Shown: positions 48,859 to 60,797, numbered from the stretch's first letter. The stretch: 64,000 nucleotides of DNA from Perkinsus olseni (GCA_013115125.1 JABANN010000129.1:1-64000); one strand, 5' to 3'. Translations and numbers: made by a program. Notes: generated by a model not told the origin, from the sequence alone.

Positions 48859-50741
48859 AGCTATGTGGCTGTTGAATTTTATGCTACTTTACCGACCACA
48901 ACCGGTCGACACCATCGTGGCTGCAGGGGTGATTTCGTGGGGTCCGTCCCTGAGAACGGTAGGGGGAAGCGTATGCGTAGCGATTGTACGACTATCATTC
49001 ATCCCCGGCTCGGTGGTCGGTGTTCTTTCAAGGCGAGGATCTTCTGGGCCGCTCCAGCGCCGCTGCTTCTTCTACAATACTTCTCTCGGTGGATTCTCTC
49101 TGTCCCTGGCCTTCGCGGTCACCTGTGATTGGCTATCTAGAGAATCGAGATGACTTCGCGGGGCTGATGCGGAATCCCCTCAGATTTTTGCCTCTGATGG
49201 CCAGCGTTCTTCGCTGGGTAGGGTCGACACTGTCGCGTCGTCTAGATCAGAGGTTCTGGTTGGGCGGCTCCGTGCAGCTGTCAAGACCGTGGAGTGCACA
49301 GCAACAGCAGCAGATTTGGGAGTTCAGGGGGATATCGTCCAAGTGTCGGATGTAGGCAAGGGCGACGAGAGGTGGTGAGGGTTATTGGTGATAGCAGTGA
49401 GGATAATGAATCGTCTGAATAGCGGATCGCTGTATTCAAGCAGAGTTTTCATCCCTACACACGTTTCGGTTTCTACTTTGTAGCGGGCCGTTAGTAAGGG
49501 CTTGAAGTGTCTGTGGTGGTTCCGTTCGAAGCCCCTGGACCGTTAGCGCCCCGGGAGCGCAGATCGTAGTGGTTATAACCATGTCTGTGTCGTGAGGTGA
49601 AGGCAAGGCGCAATCAACGTTGGTTGCTTACAACAACGTGTTTGCTGATAATGAATGAGAGATGGTCTGTCGCAGATCGTGCTGCTCTTGGACGATGATC
49701 ATCAGTGTTGGCTCAGCGGCAGATTAATGGCAGTCCGGGGCGTGGTCTGGTTCAGGTATCTTTCTATCAAGAAGTATCATTTCATTAAGCGGTGCAAGAA
49801 GAACATAGGCGTATCCAAGATACCTCAGCTGCATAGGAAGGCCCGTTCCAAGGCTGTGAGTAGGGGAAGGTGTGGTATGAGTTATTGGAGTCCTGTGATT
49901 GGTAGGAGAAGAAGCGCCCTATCCAGAAGGAGCATCGGGCCACGCCGAAAATTATGGTGTTCCGTCGGGAACGATGACCTGTGGCCTCTAACATGATGAA
50001 AGTGTGTGCCGTTTCCGTTTCCTTGTCCGTCGGTCTCGCGTTGGCGGCAGGCCGCATAAATTCTCTTCTATCGATGACAGAACTGTAGATGAGCTCATGT
50101 AGAGATGAGTTTATCGGCTGGGGTGATGTGGAATTGATCGGGTTGGCACGACGGTGGTAACTTCTACGTCGGCCACTCGCTATCTTACTCGGCCATTGCT
50201 GTGGCCACTACCATGACAGTTTATGTTGTTTCCGTTTTCTCGGTCTTCACGGTTTCGCCTTGTGTGCATCGGGTGTATCTTGTGCGACCGAATCAGAGGT
50301 GAACTGAGTTCACTGAACTCGCTTATGGGTGAGCCGAGCGAGTTTGGTGAGGAGTCCGCAGTCGCGGCGAGCCCTGTCTGGAAGAGCAGGTTGAGGGCCA
50401 CTGTTGTGTAGAATTGGCCTGATGACCGCTGGAAGCCCCCTCGAGGAGAGGGACGTCGTGGTTGTGCCGTGAACAGTCCGAATCGGACTGTCCGATGTAT
50501 CAGGAAGGCTTCGACCAATTTGGACTGGTCGAATGGTTCATGGTCGAATGAGTTGGGAGAAATAGTCGACCGCCTCGGTGACCGCCCTTCGGTCAGCCCT
50601 CTTCTTCTTGAGACCATCAATGACTTCAGTTTCGAATCTTCTTGTTTGTTGATACTTAAGTTATCTTGTGGCGGCTACCGTCAGCCTCCTTCTGAGACCA
50701 TCGCCGACTGGCAGTTTTGAATTTCTTGATTGTTGATAGTA
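48859..50741. other. 1.9-kb region without a recognised gene
   Basis: Several frames of 90-150 codons occur on both strands (e.g. 48984-49355 +, 49655-49996 +, 50180-50620 -) but none has a motif, convincing start or splice pattern. The last ~100 bp will hold the promoter of the nuclease gene. Confidence 0.4.
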
Positions 50742-51839
50742 ATGAGATCGATACTCCCTTCAGTCGCCTCCGCCCTTCTCCTTTCTGCTCAGGAGGCTTC
50801 CTCTTGGGGCCCCGACGGCCACGCTGTCGTCGCTGAACTTGCCGATACTCGTATGTCGAGTGACGCCAGGAAGTGGATCTACGAGATCATGGGGGAGGGC
50901 TACCGCCTGGCGACCTCAGCCAGCTGGGCGGACAGTATCCTTCACGGCAGTGATAGTGGCAGCTGGCAGTGGTCCATGCCCTTGCACTACGTTAATGTTG
51001 ACAACTGCGAGTTCGTGTATTCCAGAGACTGCCAGAGCGATGTGTGTGTGGCGGGAGCGATCAAAAATTATACGGCCCAGTTGACTAATACGAGTTTATC
51101 GGCGGAGCGAAGGCAGGAGGCTGTGAAATTTTTAACACATTTTATGGGAGATGTCCACCAACCTCTTCACGCTGGACGATACACAGATCTGGGCGGCAAC
51201 ACGATCAGCGTTGCTATTAACTTCGCCAATTACGAGAAGACCAATCTGCATATGGTCTGGGATGAGAAGCTTATCGACGAGTATGAGGAGGAGCTCTATC
51301 CGGGAACCTATGTCCAGCAGGACGCCGATTACGATATGGACCGCACCCAGTACTGGAGCGTGACCGCTGATGAGATCGGACGAGACTTGAACGCTGGTGG
51401 AAAGTATGCTGGCAAGGTGGCTTCGTGGCTGAGCAAGTGTGAAAGTCTAGGGCTCGATGTTTGTGTGAATGAGATGGTGCAAGAGTCGGCTTCGTTGGCC
51501 TGCATGGTTGCTTACGTCAATGTGGACGGTGCCCAGGTCCAGAATAACGGCAGTTTGTCGATGGACTACTACAACAGCAGGATAGAGACTGTCAGGGAGC
51601 AGCTCGCTAAGGGAGCTGTCCGCCTGGCTTGGGTGTTGGACAACGCTTTCGATAATTTTACTACCACAACTGCACCTCCTACTACTACTTCGACAACCAC
51701 CCCGACGACGACAGGCACTTCTTCGGATAGTACCGCACCAACGCCAACTTCTACTACCCCATCTAGCGGCGCTGTGACTTACCATGGTCGAGCTTGGATG
51801 CTTTTTGTTGGTATCATGGCGGTAGTTGCTACGCTGTGA
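50742..51839 (+). CDS. Secreted P1/S1-family (class I) zinc nuclease
   Basis: Single exon, ATG 50742 to TGA 51839, about 365 aa. A signal peptide (MRSILPSVASALLLSAQEAS) is followed by WGPDGHAVVAELA: cleavage before Trp would give the mature N-terminal Trp that binds zinc in this family. Other ligands: SWADSI (Asp), MPLHYVNV (His), HFMGDVHQPLHAG (His/Asp/His) and NLHMVWDEKL (His/Asp), all present. Family enzymes cut single-stranded DNA and RNA and remove 3' phosphates. The C-terminus adds a Thr/Ser/Pro-rich stalk (TTTTAPPTTTSTTTPTTTGT) and a hydrophobic end (AWMLFVGIMAVVATL), suggesting surface anchoring. Lack of introns contrasts with its neighbours. Probable role: scavenging nucleotides outside the cell. 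Confidence 0.95.
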   Translation: MRSILPSVASALLLSAQEASSWGPDGHAVVAELADTRMSSDARKWIYEIMGEGYRLATSASWADSILHGSDSGSWQWSMPLHYVNVDNCEFVYSRDCQSDVCVAGAIKNYTAQLTNTSLSAERRQEAVKFLTHFMGDVHQPLHAGRYTDLGGNTISVAINFANYEKTNLHMVWDEKLIDEYEEELYPGTYVQQDADYDMDRTQYWSVTADEIGRDLNAGGKYAGKVASWLSKCESLGLDVCVNEMVQESASLACMVAYVNVDGAQVQNNGSLSMDYYNSRIETVREQLAKGAVRLAWVLDNAFDNFTTTTAPPTTTSTTTPTTTGTSSDSTAPTPTSTTPSSGAVTYHGRAWMLFVGIMAVVATL

Positions 51840-53114
51840 GCTTCTACGTGATCTTTAATGGGTCTGACCGGGCGGGTCTGCAGGTCTCGAGGGACACCTT
51901 CTATTCTATCCTTCCTTAACAACATCTTAATATCGTCTGGCTTGCCTGTAGTATGGCTGTCAACCTGGTCTCCTATTGTCGACTATGAGCAGCTCACCGG
52001 TGAACAGCAGCCAGTTTAACCTTGAAGTCGGTAGCAGCTCCTCCCTCTCAATTGTGTCTGGGGGGTCCCCTTTATCAAATGCATCGCCTTGTGTTCTGTC
52101 ATGTATCGCGGGACTCTCATCGTTCTCTCCTCAGTTAGAAAGGTCCTTGGCCAAGCGGTTTCGTGTGGAGGGAGTGACGTAATTAGGTGGCCCGTGCGGC
52201 ACCCTTCCACGTGCTTTCTTTCAACGGTTATTGATTTGCTCTTTCTGATCGGAAGATTCTTCCAATGAGAAGATGAACCGAGCTCACTAAAACGGTTAGC
52301 TGAGATGAGCCTCGATAGAATTCGCCTCGTGATGGTGTGATGTGGAAGGCTTCCTGTGCCGGTCAGCCGTAGAAGGTAAGGAAGCTGCAAGCTTCGCCCC
52401 AATGCAGTCGGTCCCCAGTTGTCTAACAGGCTGTCTAACAGCCAATTCTCTCCGTGCAAAAGTTTTGTACTCACGGACAAATCTCAACTCTTGCGATTCG
52501 CACATCAAAATGCAACGTATTGTACTCTCAGCGGCTCCCACAGACATTTAGCGATAGCTTAACCTCTGTTGGTTCGATCTGAAGTCCCTAGGCGAGAACA
52601 CAAAGGTTGGGCAGTGGCCAGGCCCGAGCTTTCCAACAGGTATTGTCAAATGACAGTGGATTTAGGGGGCATCCTGTGAATTTGAAGTACATTCAAGCTG
52701 CCGATCCCTCATGCGAAAGGAGGCCGACATTTTATGAGCGGCCAAGCAGCATATTATTTCTACGATTGCCAATCGCCGATTGGTCAGACCGTGTTAGACA
52801 CTGCCAAGTTCATCACTTCACTTACCTCGTCATTATGGTGACACGATCACACACTTTGCCACCTCGCTGGGAGGTTATAATAGGTTGTCAATAGACTTTG
52901 ACACCGGTATCGAATTATGCCATCGCGTATCCGGTAGCCTCCACGCTTGATACGAAGGAATGGCTTGTCGTGTTGGGACACTCGAGAGGTCCTTGACTTG
53001 GTCAGTGATCTTTGCTTGTGGAGATCTATATTTCCTCAGTACTGTGCCAGCTCGCTATGCTCTCTTCACGCTCGCTCATCATCCTTACCATCGGTATACG
53101 AGGACATCTAGGAG
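51840..53114. other. 1.3-kb intergenic region
   Basis: Short frames only (e.g. Ser-rich 51988-52182 +). No supported gene. Likely 3' flank of the nuclease and upstream region of the SET gene. Confidence 0.45.
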
Positions 53115-56100
53115 ATGGCTCTTTCGCGGTACCCCGGCTACGTTCCATTTTTAGCTTCCCAGCGACTCAACGAGTTTTTTTCCGTTCCGCTGACCTCTAG
53201 CTTGACTCCTGACCAGCTGCGTTGCCTTATCGGTGATCAGTATAACGTCTTAACGTCATACCTAATATCAAGTAAATTTGCCGAGCGCCGGCGCGATCTT
53301 GCGGATTGCTTTTTTACCACGGATCTCATGCAGACTTGCTCATTCGCACACGAGCGAATTTTATTGCTATCCAGAACATATGAAAGTATTGTTATATAGT
53401 ATGCTAAAAATACTATTCTTTGCTACTGCCTGTCACCCTTCCCTCAGTCGGAACTGTTCCAGCTCGCTCTGGCTAGACCGCCTGCTCACGAGAAGTCCTC
53501 GATGGAGCTCAGCGGCATCTCCACCGACCCTCCTCCAGAGGACGCTGCCTTCGCTGATCTCGACAAGATCGACTGGGGCCTTCCGATGCTGGCGCGGGCT
53601 GGAGGCTGGGTGCACCCTGGTATCAAGTACCTTCGACCAAAGGTTCGACCGAGTTACTTCGACTGCCGTTAACAGTCGCGCTCAGATGGAACTCCGACCG
53701 AGCGGAGTGTTCTCTGTCTTCGAGCGTGAGATTCCTGCGGGAGAGGTTTTAATGAGGATTCGTGAGCATGCTGCTGTGAGTCGACGAGAGCTCAGCGGCG
53801 AAGGGGTTGATGATGGATCAACAGATATCACCGAAGATGCTTGACGATAGTGTCTGGTCAGAAAGCGAGAAGCGTCGGATCTCTAAGCTCACTCCAGAAG
53901 CGAAGATAGCCCTCTTCCTTTTGTCGGAGCGGGAGCGCGGTGCCCATGGACGCTGGGGTCTTTTGATCTCTAAAGTGACGCAGGTTCGATACCCACGGCT
54001 GTCGATTTGTGAATGCCGTAGGTCTTCTCAACGACCCCTGCAGTACCCCCGTCGGTAGAGGAATGGTCAGCTTTGAATAAGCGAGTGAAGAACATGTACA
54101 GGACAGTAAAGGCACTGGCCATCCTCGGCAACGTCAGTGCTGCTATCACTCCCATCGAAAGCGCCCTCTGCTGCAGAGCTCCTGGTCCGACGCCTTCGTG
54201 GCACTCCACTACGCACAGTCGAGGACGATCGCCTTGCCGAGCGGATGTTCCCTCTCCTCGGACAGGTAAGTGGACGCTCCCTCATGCTTGCTAAGGAGTG
54301 TCTAGCCCGGTATTGAAAACGCAGGCACCGCTTGGTTGTGGGTTTGGACCTCCTCAACCACGCCTACAATGTATCAGCAGTGAATGCTCGAGTTGGCTAT
54401 GCTCGATCGCAACTAGTAGGCCCACCAGTGGCCCCCCGCCGCTTTCGGGTCATCTCAGAACTGCTTCCCCCTTCTTGTTGAAGCTGCTACTAACATCACT
54501 CAGGGCTATGAAGTTGTCCTCAGCTACGCTGCTCTAGTCAGCAGTATCCCACCGAAGGTGACTATCAGTTCCCCTCACATTCTCGCGATACACTTTGGCG
54601 TAACACCTTCAGAATCTCTGCAATTGGTAGCTTCTGTTTAACGGACTGGACAGAAGCCGTTCATAGTTCATAACACTGCAGCGCCAGGAGATGATAGGCT
54701 GGTCTTCGCTAGCAAGGGGGCCGCTAGCAACAGGGCTCAAGGGTGTTCTATCTGCACCCACAGCTCCGTTATTTCCTCTTCACTGGTGGTAGTTGCGAGT
54801 ACGCAAGCAATTCCTTCGACCGCATTCGTTCTTATTGAAAACGTTCTAGGGGCCCACAAGCTAGGAAGACCTTCCTACTAGCTCCGCACGCGTGCACAGC
54901 AGCAGAGCTAAGTCCGTAGCAACTCACCGACTCGTCCGTGGATATCGGAAACATGCCTTTGTGACAGGTCAAACCGTGTGAGTGGTGGCTGGTGAAGTAC
55001 AACTTCGTCCCTGGACACACCCGTAGTGATGACCCTCTAGCGGTACCGCAGCTCCCCGGTGTCACTCATCCCCGGTATACAGCTGAGAGCGAGCTGGGCG
55101 TGGGCGATGCAAGAGGGATTGGCAAGAGTCCGGAATGGATAAGGGAAATCCAGCAGAGGTCAGCACGCGTTCCCTTCACCCGATGAGTTGAACCACAGCT
55201 AGAGGTGTCAGTATAACTCATGGCTCCATCGTAGTTGTGCACTATAACTCAGTATAGTGATCTGTAGCTTGATGAACCACTTACAATCACTCGCAGACGA
55301 ACCCAGGGTGCAGAATCATATATCGGTAGTCATATATCAAGTAGAGATGGTAGACACTATAGTGCAGCTGGTACTGTTCTCCCCAGGTGGAGGTCGAGGT
55401 GCTTGAGGAGCTATCATCTTTTCGACGGTTCAACGGTACCGATGAATCTTCTCGACTGCGCTAGGATGGAGAGACTCATAGTAGCCCATCTCGATTATAT
55501 ACATAACGATGGTAGGGCAGCAGCTGCCTGATGGCAGCACGCATGCGCATGTGGATGCGTGCAGTTCCGTCGGGGCCGACTCGTCTGATCGTGGATGCTC
55601 ATAGTGACTGGCAAGAGGGGAACATGCTGGACTGGGAGAGGATGGAGCACCCCATGCTGATTGAGCTAGCTCAGTCTGCTGCAGCCATCCAAGGTTAGTG
55701 ACAATAACATTCAAGAGCGGGGAGTGTGACAAGCATGTCACGATTATCGATAGTGCTTGTCTTGGGTGGCATGTTGTACGTGAGTTAAGTAAACTATGAA
55801 ATCGCTCGGAATTGAAGCACTAGCAGCTTGAGGAATCGTAGCCTGTAATTTTTACTCTGCCGCCTTGGTCGTCGGTGGCTCCTCAATTCCGTGATCTGGT
55901 GAATCTGGAAGCTAATTGTGGGGTAAGCTGCTTCTCGAGGAGTTCACGTTGATTTCAGCGGCATCGAGGAGAATCTTATCCCGGGTACAAGCCGGAAATA
56001 TGACGCGGCCTGACCTAGTCGACCAATCCCTCTACACTCTCGGCCTGGAAAGATGTGCGCGCGAAAACAACGACAGTTACGAGAAACTTGCTAAAGTAGT

Positions 56101-56280
56101 TCCGTCGATGAGCTAGCTGCTGGCTATCGATGGACCGGCAGATCCTCACAGAGGTGTCCAAGCTAGATGAGAACAGCTACTCTGAGCTGCTGGAGTCCAG
56201 TAGAAAGGCTCAGGAGATGGCTAGCAAGAAGTGGAAGAGGACGGGGCAGTCGGTGGGGAATCCCCACTGGGGATGAGGCC
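53115..56280 (+). CDS. SET-domain protein-lysine methyltransferase (Rubisco LSMT/SETD3/SETD6-like)
   Basis: Plus strand, ATG 53115 (MALSRYPGYVPFLASQRLNE). Later exons: SELFQLALARPPAHEKSSME (53450), then the SET core VFSVFEREIPAGEVLMRIRE (~53710), LTPEAKIALFLLSERERGAH then GRWGLLISK (~53890-53974), VPPSVEEWSALNKRVKNMYR (~54050), SSWSDAFVALHYAQSRTIAL (~54180), RHRLVVGLDLLNHAYNVSAV (~54330, the NH motif), NCFPLLVEAATNITQGYEVV and LSYAAL (~54465-54535). Helical C-terminal exons follow (SGPTRLIVDAHSDWQEGNML ~55590; RPDLVDQSLYTLGLERCARE ~56010; LTEVSKLDENSYSELLESSR ~56140). The layout, a split SET domain plus helical C-domain, fits the LSMT class. The usual YG..N near the end of SET is replaced (YAALVSS), so activity is uncertain. 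Introns of 43-47 nt were needed to keep phase. Confidence 0.75.
53975..54021 (+). repeat. 47-nt intron, family B
   Basis: GTGACGCAGGTTCGATACCC lies at the donor, so the T-arm-like core is in sense orientation here. Ends GAATGCCGTAG. Joins WGLLISK to VFSTTPAVPP in phase 0. Confidence 0.8.
54130..54174 (+). other. 45-nt intron in the SET gene
   Basis: GTCAGT...GCTGCAG; removing it restores the frame from ALAILGN to SSWSDAFV. A comparable 43-nt intron follows (about 54416-54458, GTAGGC...CATCTCAG). Confidence 0.65.
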
Positions 56281-56822
56281 CCTCGACGACGGGGAAGTTG
56301 ACAACCGCATGATGAAGCATGATGAGCTCTGACAATCACTGGATTTCCTTTCCTGAGATATTTGCGTATTCTGTCACTTCGCATGGGAAACCGCCTTTGA
56401 ACGAGAAAGGTGGCTCTTCACACGACATTTTTCTCCTTTTTTCTCCATTTTTCGCAATTTTTCCAATTTCGCACATATTTTCCCAGTTTTTGGCACCCCC
56501 CTGGCAGCATCTGTGTATCTGATTATTCTCTTTCCCTGATTGTATGCGACCCTGTGATGAAGTTGGCCACTATCGCGCATACTTCGACTCGGTACTACTA
56601 CCCGCGCGGACTGTCAGCTTCTGACTGTCCTTTCAAGCCAGGTTGTTGATACGATAGAAAGGAATGTAGCTCATGTGAACGCCCTTTACGTTCTATTTAC
56701 CCATGGGGACAAAAGAATACAATCCCGCATCACTAAGTAGGCGGAGCGGAGCTCAATCGGCATAGGCTCTCCATAGAAAACAGGTACTTAACCAAGCGGG
56801 AGGCCTTCGTTCTCGGCGCGAC

Positions 56823-59800
56823 ATGTACGAAGCTGTACAGAAGCATCGTGCTGCCTTCGTTACAGGCGGGCGGCGTGAGTCTTGGTGAGCGCCGGGCGTC
56901 CTCTCCCTCGTCGAAGAGGCGCCCTTTCCCTGGGAAGGTCCACCGATGATGAAGGCGTTTGAGTTCTTACGCAGTATCGAGTCGGGTCTTCCAATTGGCG
57001 AGGGAGAGCTTCGCTCCGCCTATGGCTTTTACCGGAGAAAAGGCCTTCCCCGGCTGCTAGATGCTATACGCATTGTGGACCGCATGACGGACCCTCTGCC
57101 GGATGAATTTGTCGTGACTGTACGTTGCCTCCATCGTGCTGGAAGAGCCATCAGTCTTGCAGGTCCAGCGGTTCATATTCGGAAGCGCTTCTCAGTCGCA
57201 ACGAGGGTTCTCCAAGGCTTTCAGATCGTAACGCGTTGCCTTGCGGAAAGACGCTACGTGGCCCTTGCTCTTTTGTCAGGTACCTCAATCGTCGTCATCA
57301 ACTACTGGCTTCATTCCGGGTGACTATCTTGGGTGATCCTCAGTCCCGACTACACCTGCTTCATAGGGATATCGACCTGTCGGCCCTGATTCTCCTCCCG
57401 CCACAGCCGAGCTATTGATGCCACCTAAGCCTCGGGGGGTACACGCCTCTACCGTGACCACGCGGAGAGTGTTCTCCGTAGGTGTATAATATGCTGTTGA
57501 ACAGAGCTCTGTTCGAGAAGTTCGATACTGACGCTGACGGCGTCCTCTCTGTCGCTGAGCTCGCTAAGCTGGTGAACTCCAACAGCGCATTGGTCGCTAA
57601 CTCTGATAGCTCAGAAGCTTTTAGGTTGAGTCTGAGCTGAATGTGGATCCCGCAGAGAGCGTTGCTCTGGCTCAAACTCTCGTTGGAAGGTGAGTTGAAG
57701 TAAATGCGGCCTGCGAGGATCGAACTCGCGACCTTAGGATTATGAGACCTACGCGCTACCTACTGCGCCAAAGCCGCGTTGTGCTTTTTATTCGTCGTTG
57801 AACATGCATGGAGAGATATGGCTCAGTCAGCTCCGCTTTTATTTTAGGATCGGCCATCCGGAAGCGCACCCTCCTCCAGCCCAGGCGGGCATCAGGTGGC
57901 CGTCATTCAACTCCTGGTGGAGTCTCATTCAAGTCAAGTGGCGGAGCCTACTCGCCAACTCTCCGCCACACGGCGCAGGCGTGAAGAGCAGAACGCTGCC
58001 ACCATCCGTCCCTAATGAGTTGCAATCTCGCTCAGAAACTAGCAGAACTTCTGGAAGCATCGGTGGTCGCAGCCAGCCGGCCCCTGCGGTCAACTCTCCA
58101 CCTTCGAGTGAATCAGGTCGAGAAAGCAGTAGCGCTGAAGGTGTCATGGATCGTGCGGTTGATGAGACTCCCAGCGAAAGTTCCGTTATGTCTTCGAGAA
58201 GTTCCGTCGAGGAGAACTCTTCGGCAAGCAGCCCTCGTGAGGCTTCTCACTCCTCAGCTACGTCAGTAGGCAGCAGCTCATCCAGCGAAGACCATACTTC
58301 CTCGATGGCCGCAACCCACTCTGAGGCTGATGACTCATCCGACCAGTCTGATGGGCGGATTTCCGACAAGTCCTCGGGGTCTTCGGGTGGCTCCTCTGCG
58401 GCCGGAGACGCTCCCAGCGTCGGCTCAAGCTCGCGAAGCCAATCTGGCACTGACCTCAGCGGTGCTCACGGAACCGAGACAAGTCCGCCATCATCGAGCG
58501 AGCACCCATCTTCTCGCAGTAGCGCGTCTCCAGTGAATGAGGGATCCCTCGCCTCAAGCGGCCACGGTTCATCTAGCAGAAGAAGTTCCCTCCCGTCTAG
58601 CAATGAGCGCACGATCCCTGGTAGCAGCACGTCCGGATCAGTTGTCTCCTAGCGGGAGCATTCATAGTTGAGTATCCTGGGATGGTACCCTAGACTTTCA
58701 GGGTCTTCCTCCGATTTCTGCATGCCCTTCCGTCGCCCTCAGCTGTTAAGTGACTCTCAGTACCACGACTGCTTCTCCGAGGCCTCCTCTGAAGGCCCCG
58801 CCGAGCCTCAGCAGGCCGCCTCCTCGAGTCGCCCCAGCGGCGGGGAGTCGAGGATCCTACCTGGTTACGAGATGGGCATAAGCATGCAAAGCGGCGAGAA
58901 CAGTCGTGTCAGTCGTGTCGGCCGAGGCGATGGCAGCAGCCCTGCTAAGGCACAGGGAATATCCCAGCTGAAGTGCATCGGCTCCCAGGACGAGTCCAGT
59001 GTCCTGCTCAACGACGACGTCAGTCCGAAGGCCCCGCAGCCAAACGGAGGTGCCTCCTCGGCGAGCGGTGCAGAGGTGACCGGTCTGCCGCCGATCAGCC
59101 CCAACGTCCAAGCGGACTCAAGCCAGCTTGCTGAGGGGCCCTTCCCTAGCTACGTCTACACCCCTGCCGACCTCTCGGTGTCTACTCCCCTTCTGATGGG
59201 ACAGACTGTGGAGCACAGCCACGTGTTGGGCCCGAGCTTCTCGCTCAATCGAACTAGTGGAAGTCTTCCGGCGGGGTATCGGAGGAGCGCTGGGCTCTCT
59301 CAGTTGGACAGCATCCTTGGCGAGGGCCCGGCTGCTGCTGCTGCTGTTAGTCAGGAGGTGTTTGAGCCCTCCCAAGTGTGCCACCACGAGCCTTCCCAGT
59401 CTGTGTTGATCGCCGATCCCGAGCCGGAGAACGGCCATGATGTTGTGGATTTGACTGGTGGGAGTACCCCGAGAGTAGCTGTTGGTCCACGGGTTACAAA
59501 GAGCGAGCCCCTGGTGAAGGACGAGGAACCCGACGTCTCGGATGGACAGGCAGCGGCGGGTCGGTTACCCGCCTCGTCCCAGCCCCTGCCCGAGGTTCCG
59601 GACGATCGGTCTTTCGAGTCGTCGTTGGAGATAGCACGACGCTTGGGGTTGCTCGAAGACTCGGCTGCGGTGGTCGATGACGCCGGGGCCTATCCTTCCC
59701 TCGCTCCGCCCGAGGGTTCGGAACTCCTACCGGATGAGATGGAGACAACAGCTGTGCAGCCAGCGGAGACTAGGGGCGATGAGAGTACACCGAGAGGCTC

Positions 59801-60797
59801 TGATGAGGGGGAGTCCGAGACGACCTCAGAGGGCCTAGCGGACGGCAGTGAGGGGTTGTCACCGAGAACAGAGTCTGGAGTTGATGAAGGGAGCGAGGAG
59901 TGTAGCGAAAGTGCTTATGATGATGGAAGTGATGGTCTGCAGTCCGACTCCGAGCCCGGGGAGGAGCCCACGCCTGAGAGGTCCTCGAGTTTCGAGCCCA
60001 CGGCGATGCAGGACGAAGATGAGGAGACTGCCTCCATGCTGCCGAGAGAAGATTCCGAGGAAGAGTCTGAAGAGTATGCCACGCACAGCGAAGAATCAGA
60101 AGGTGAATCGGCATTGGACACGTCCGCAGTACTGGAAGAGGGGCCATCTGAGAGCTCCTCGGACGACAGCTGCATCAGCGAGGCTACTGCTGGTGTTGAG
60201 GGTCCTCTGGGTGGCCCCCAGACTGGTCCTTCGGGCGAGGCTGGATCGACGCCTGGTAGAGGGCCGGGCGGAGATGGCCATTCGATGGACTTCGATGAGA
60301 GCTGCTTGAGTGCGAGGAGAGTGACGGACCCCGCCACAGAGTTCCGAACGCCACTTTCTGAGGCCGGGGTCGATGCTGATATGACGATGGTCTCTCTTGA
60401 TGGATCCTTCCTAGTGGAACGAGGAGAGGATGGTGGGAGTCGGAGGAAGTCTAGGAGGAAGCGACGACGATCTGAGACGAGGAGGAGTCTGGCGGGGAAG
60501 CGGTGCCGGAGGGAGGAAGCCTCGGAGCTGAGGAAGGTGCCAGAGAGATTCAGCCCGCGTTTGATGTTAAAAGTGTTCAGTTTTCTCAAGCTCAAACCAC
60601 CCCTTACCGAGATGGGGTTGGAAACACACCAGGACTTCCATGACGAGGGTGGAGCCAGCCCGCATCAGAACTGCGTCGCCGGTCGTCTCGGTCATGGAGT
60701 TGCGAAGGACCGGCCACCGCGAGTCTTGAAGCCGCTTAAAAGTAGGAAGGGGGCGGCTGATCCGTATGCTGCTGCCAGGCGACGTTTGCAAGAATGA
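56823..60797 (+). CDS. EF-hand protein with very long Ser-rich and acidic disordered tail
   Basis: Exons 56823-56873, 56916-57119, 57481-57556, 57610-57690, 57853-58619 and 58699-60797 join in phase; ATG 56823 (MYEAVQKHRAAFVTGG), though an earlier exon (acceptor AAAACAG at 56782) is possible. Exon 2 is helical (MMKAFEFLRSIESGLPIGEG). An EF-hand, FEKFDTDADGVLSVAELAKL, spans the next exons, one joined across a 53-nt intron. From ~57950 the protein is Ser-rich (SSVEENSSASSPREASHSSA), then ~500 residues of Glu/Asp/Ser, then a basic stretch (RRKSRRKRRRSETRRS, ~60450), which may be a nuclear localisation signal, ending RRRLQE. I cannot name a family; it could be a calcium-sensing scaffold or chromatin-related protein. 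A tRNA-Met lies antisense in intron 57691-57852. Confidence 0.65.
57705..57777 (-). tRNA. Elongator tRNA-Met (anticodon CAT)
   Basis: On the minus strand a 73-nt cloverleaf: acceptor GCGGCTT/AGGCCGC (one U:G), D-arm GGCGCAGTAGGTAGCGC, anticodon arm TAGGT-CTCATAA-TCCTA with anticodon CAT (top pair of the loop side T:T mismatched), T-arm GCGAG-TTCGATC-CTCGC, discriminator A. D-arm and T-arm match eukaryotic elongator tRNA-Met. A pyrimidine-rich TTT tail is not obvious downstream. Sits antisense inside an intron of the EF-hand gene. Confidence 0.93.

Noticed and set aside
49655-49996. 113-codon + strand frame
   Set aside because: Basic, no motif, and an equally long minus-strand frame overlaps; not supported.
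50180-50620. 146-codon minus-strand frame upstream of the nuclease
   Set aside because: No motif, low-complexity Arg/Ser/Pro, and likely shadows the promoter region.
53278-53844. 188-codon + strand frame
   Set aside because: Frame differs from that of the SET exons and has no motif; a shadow.
57125-57418. 97-codon + strand frame in the EF-hand gene
   Set aside because: Lies in the 57120-57480 intron; direct joining of the flanking exons keeps phase and the EF-hand.
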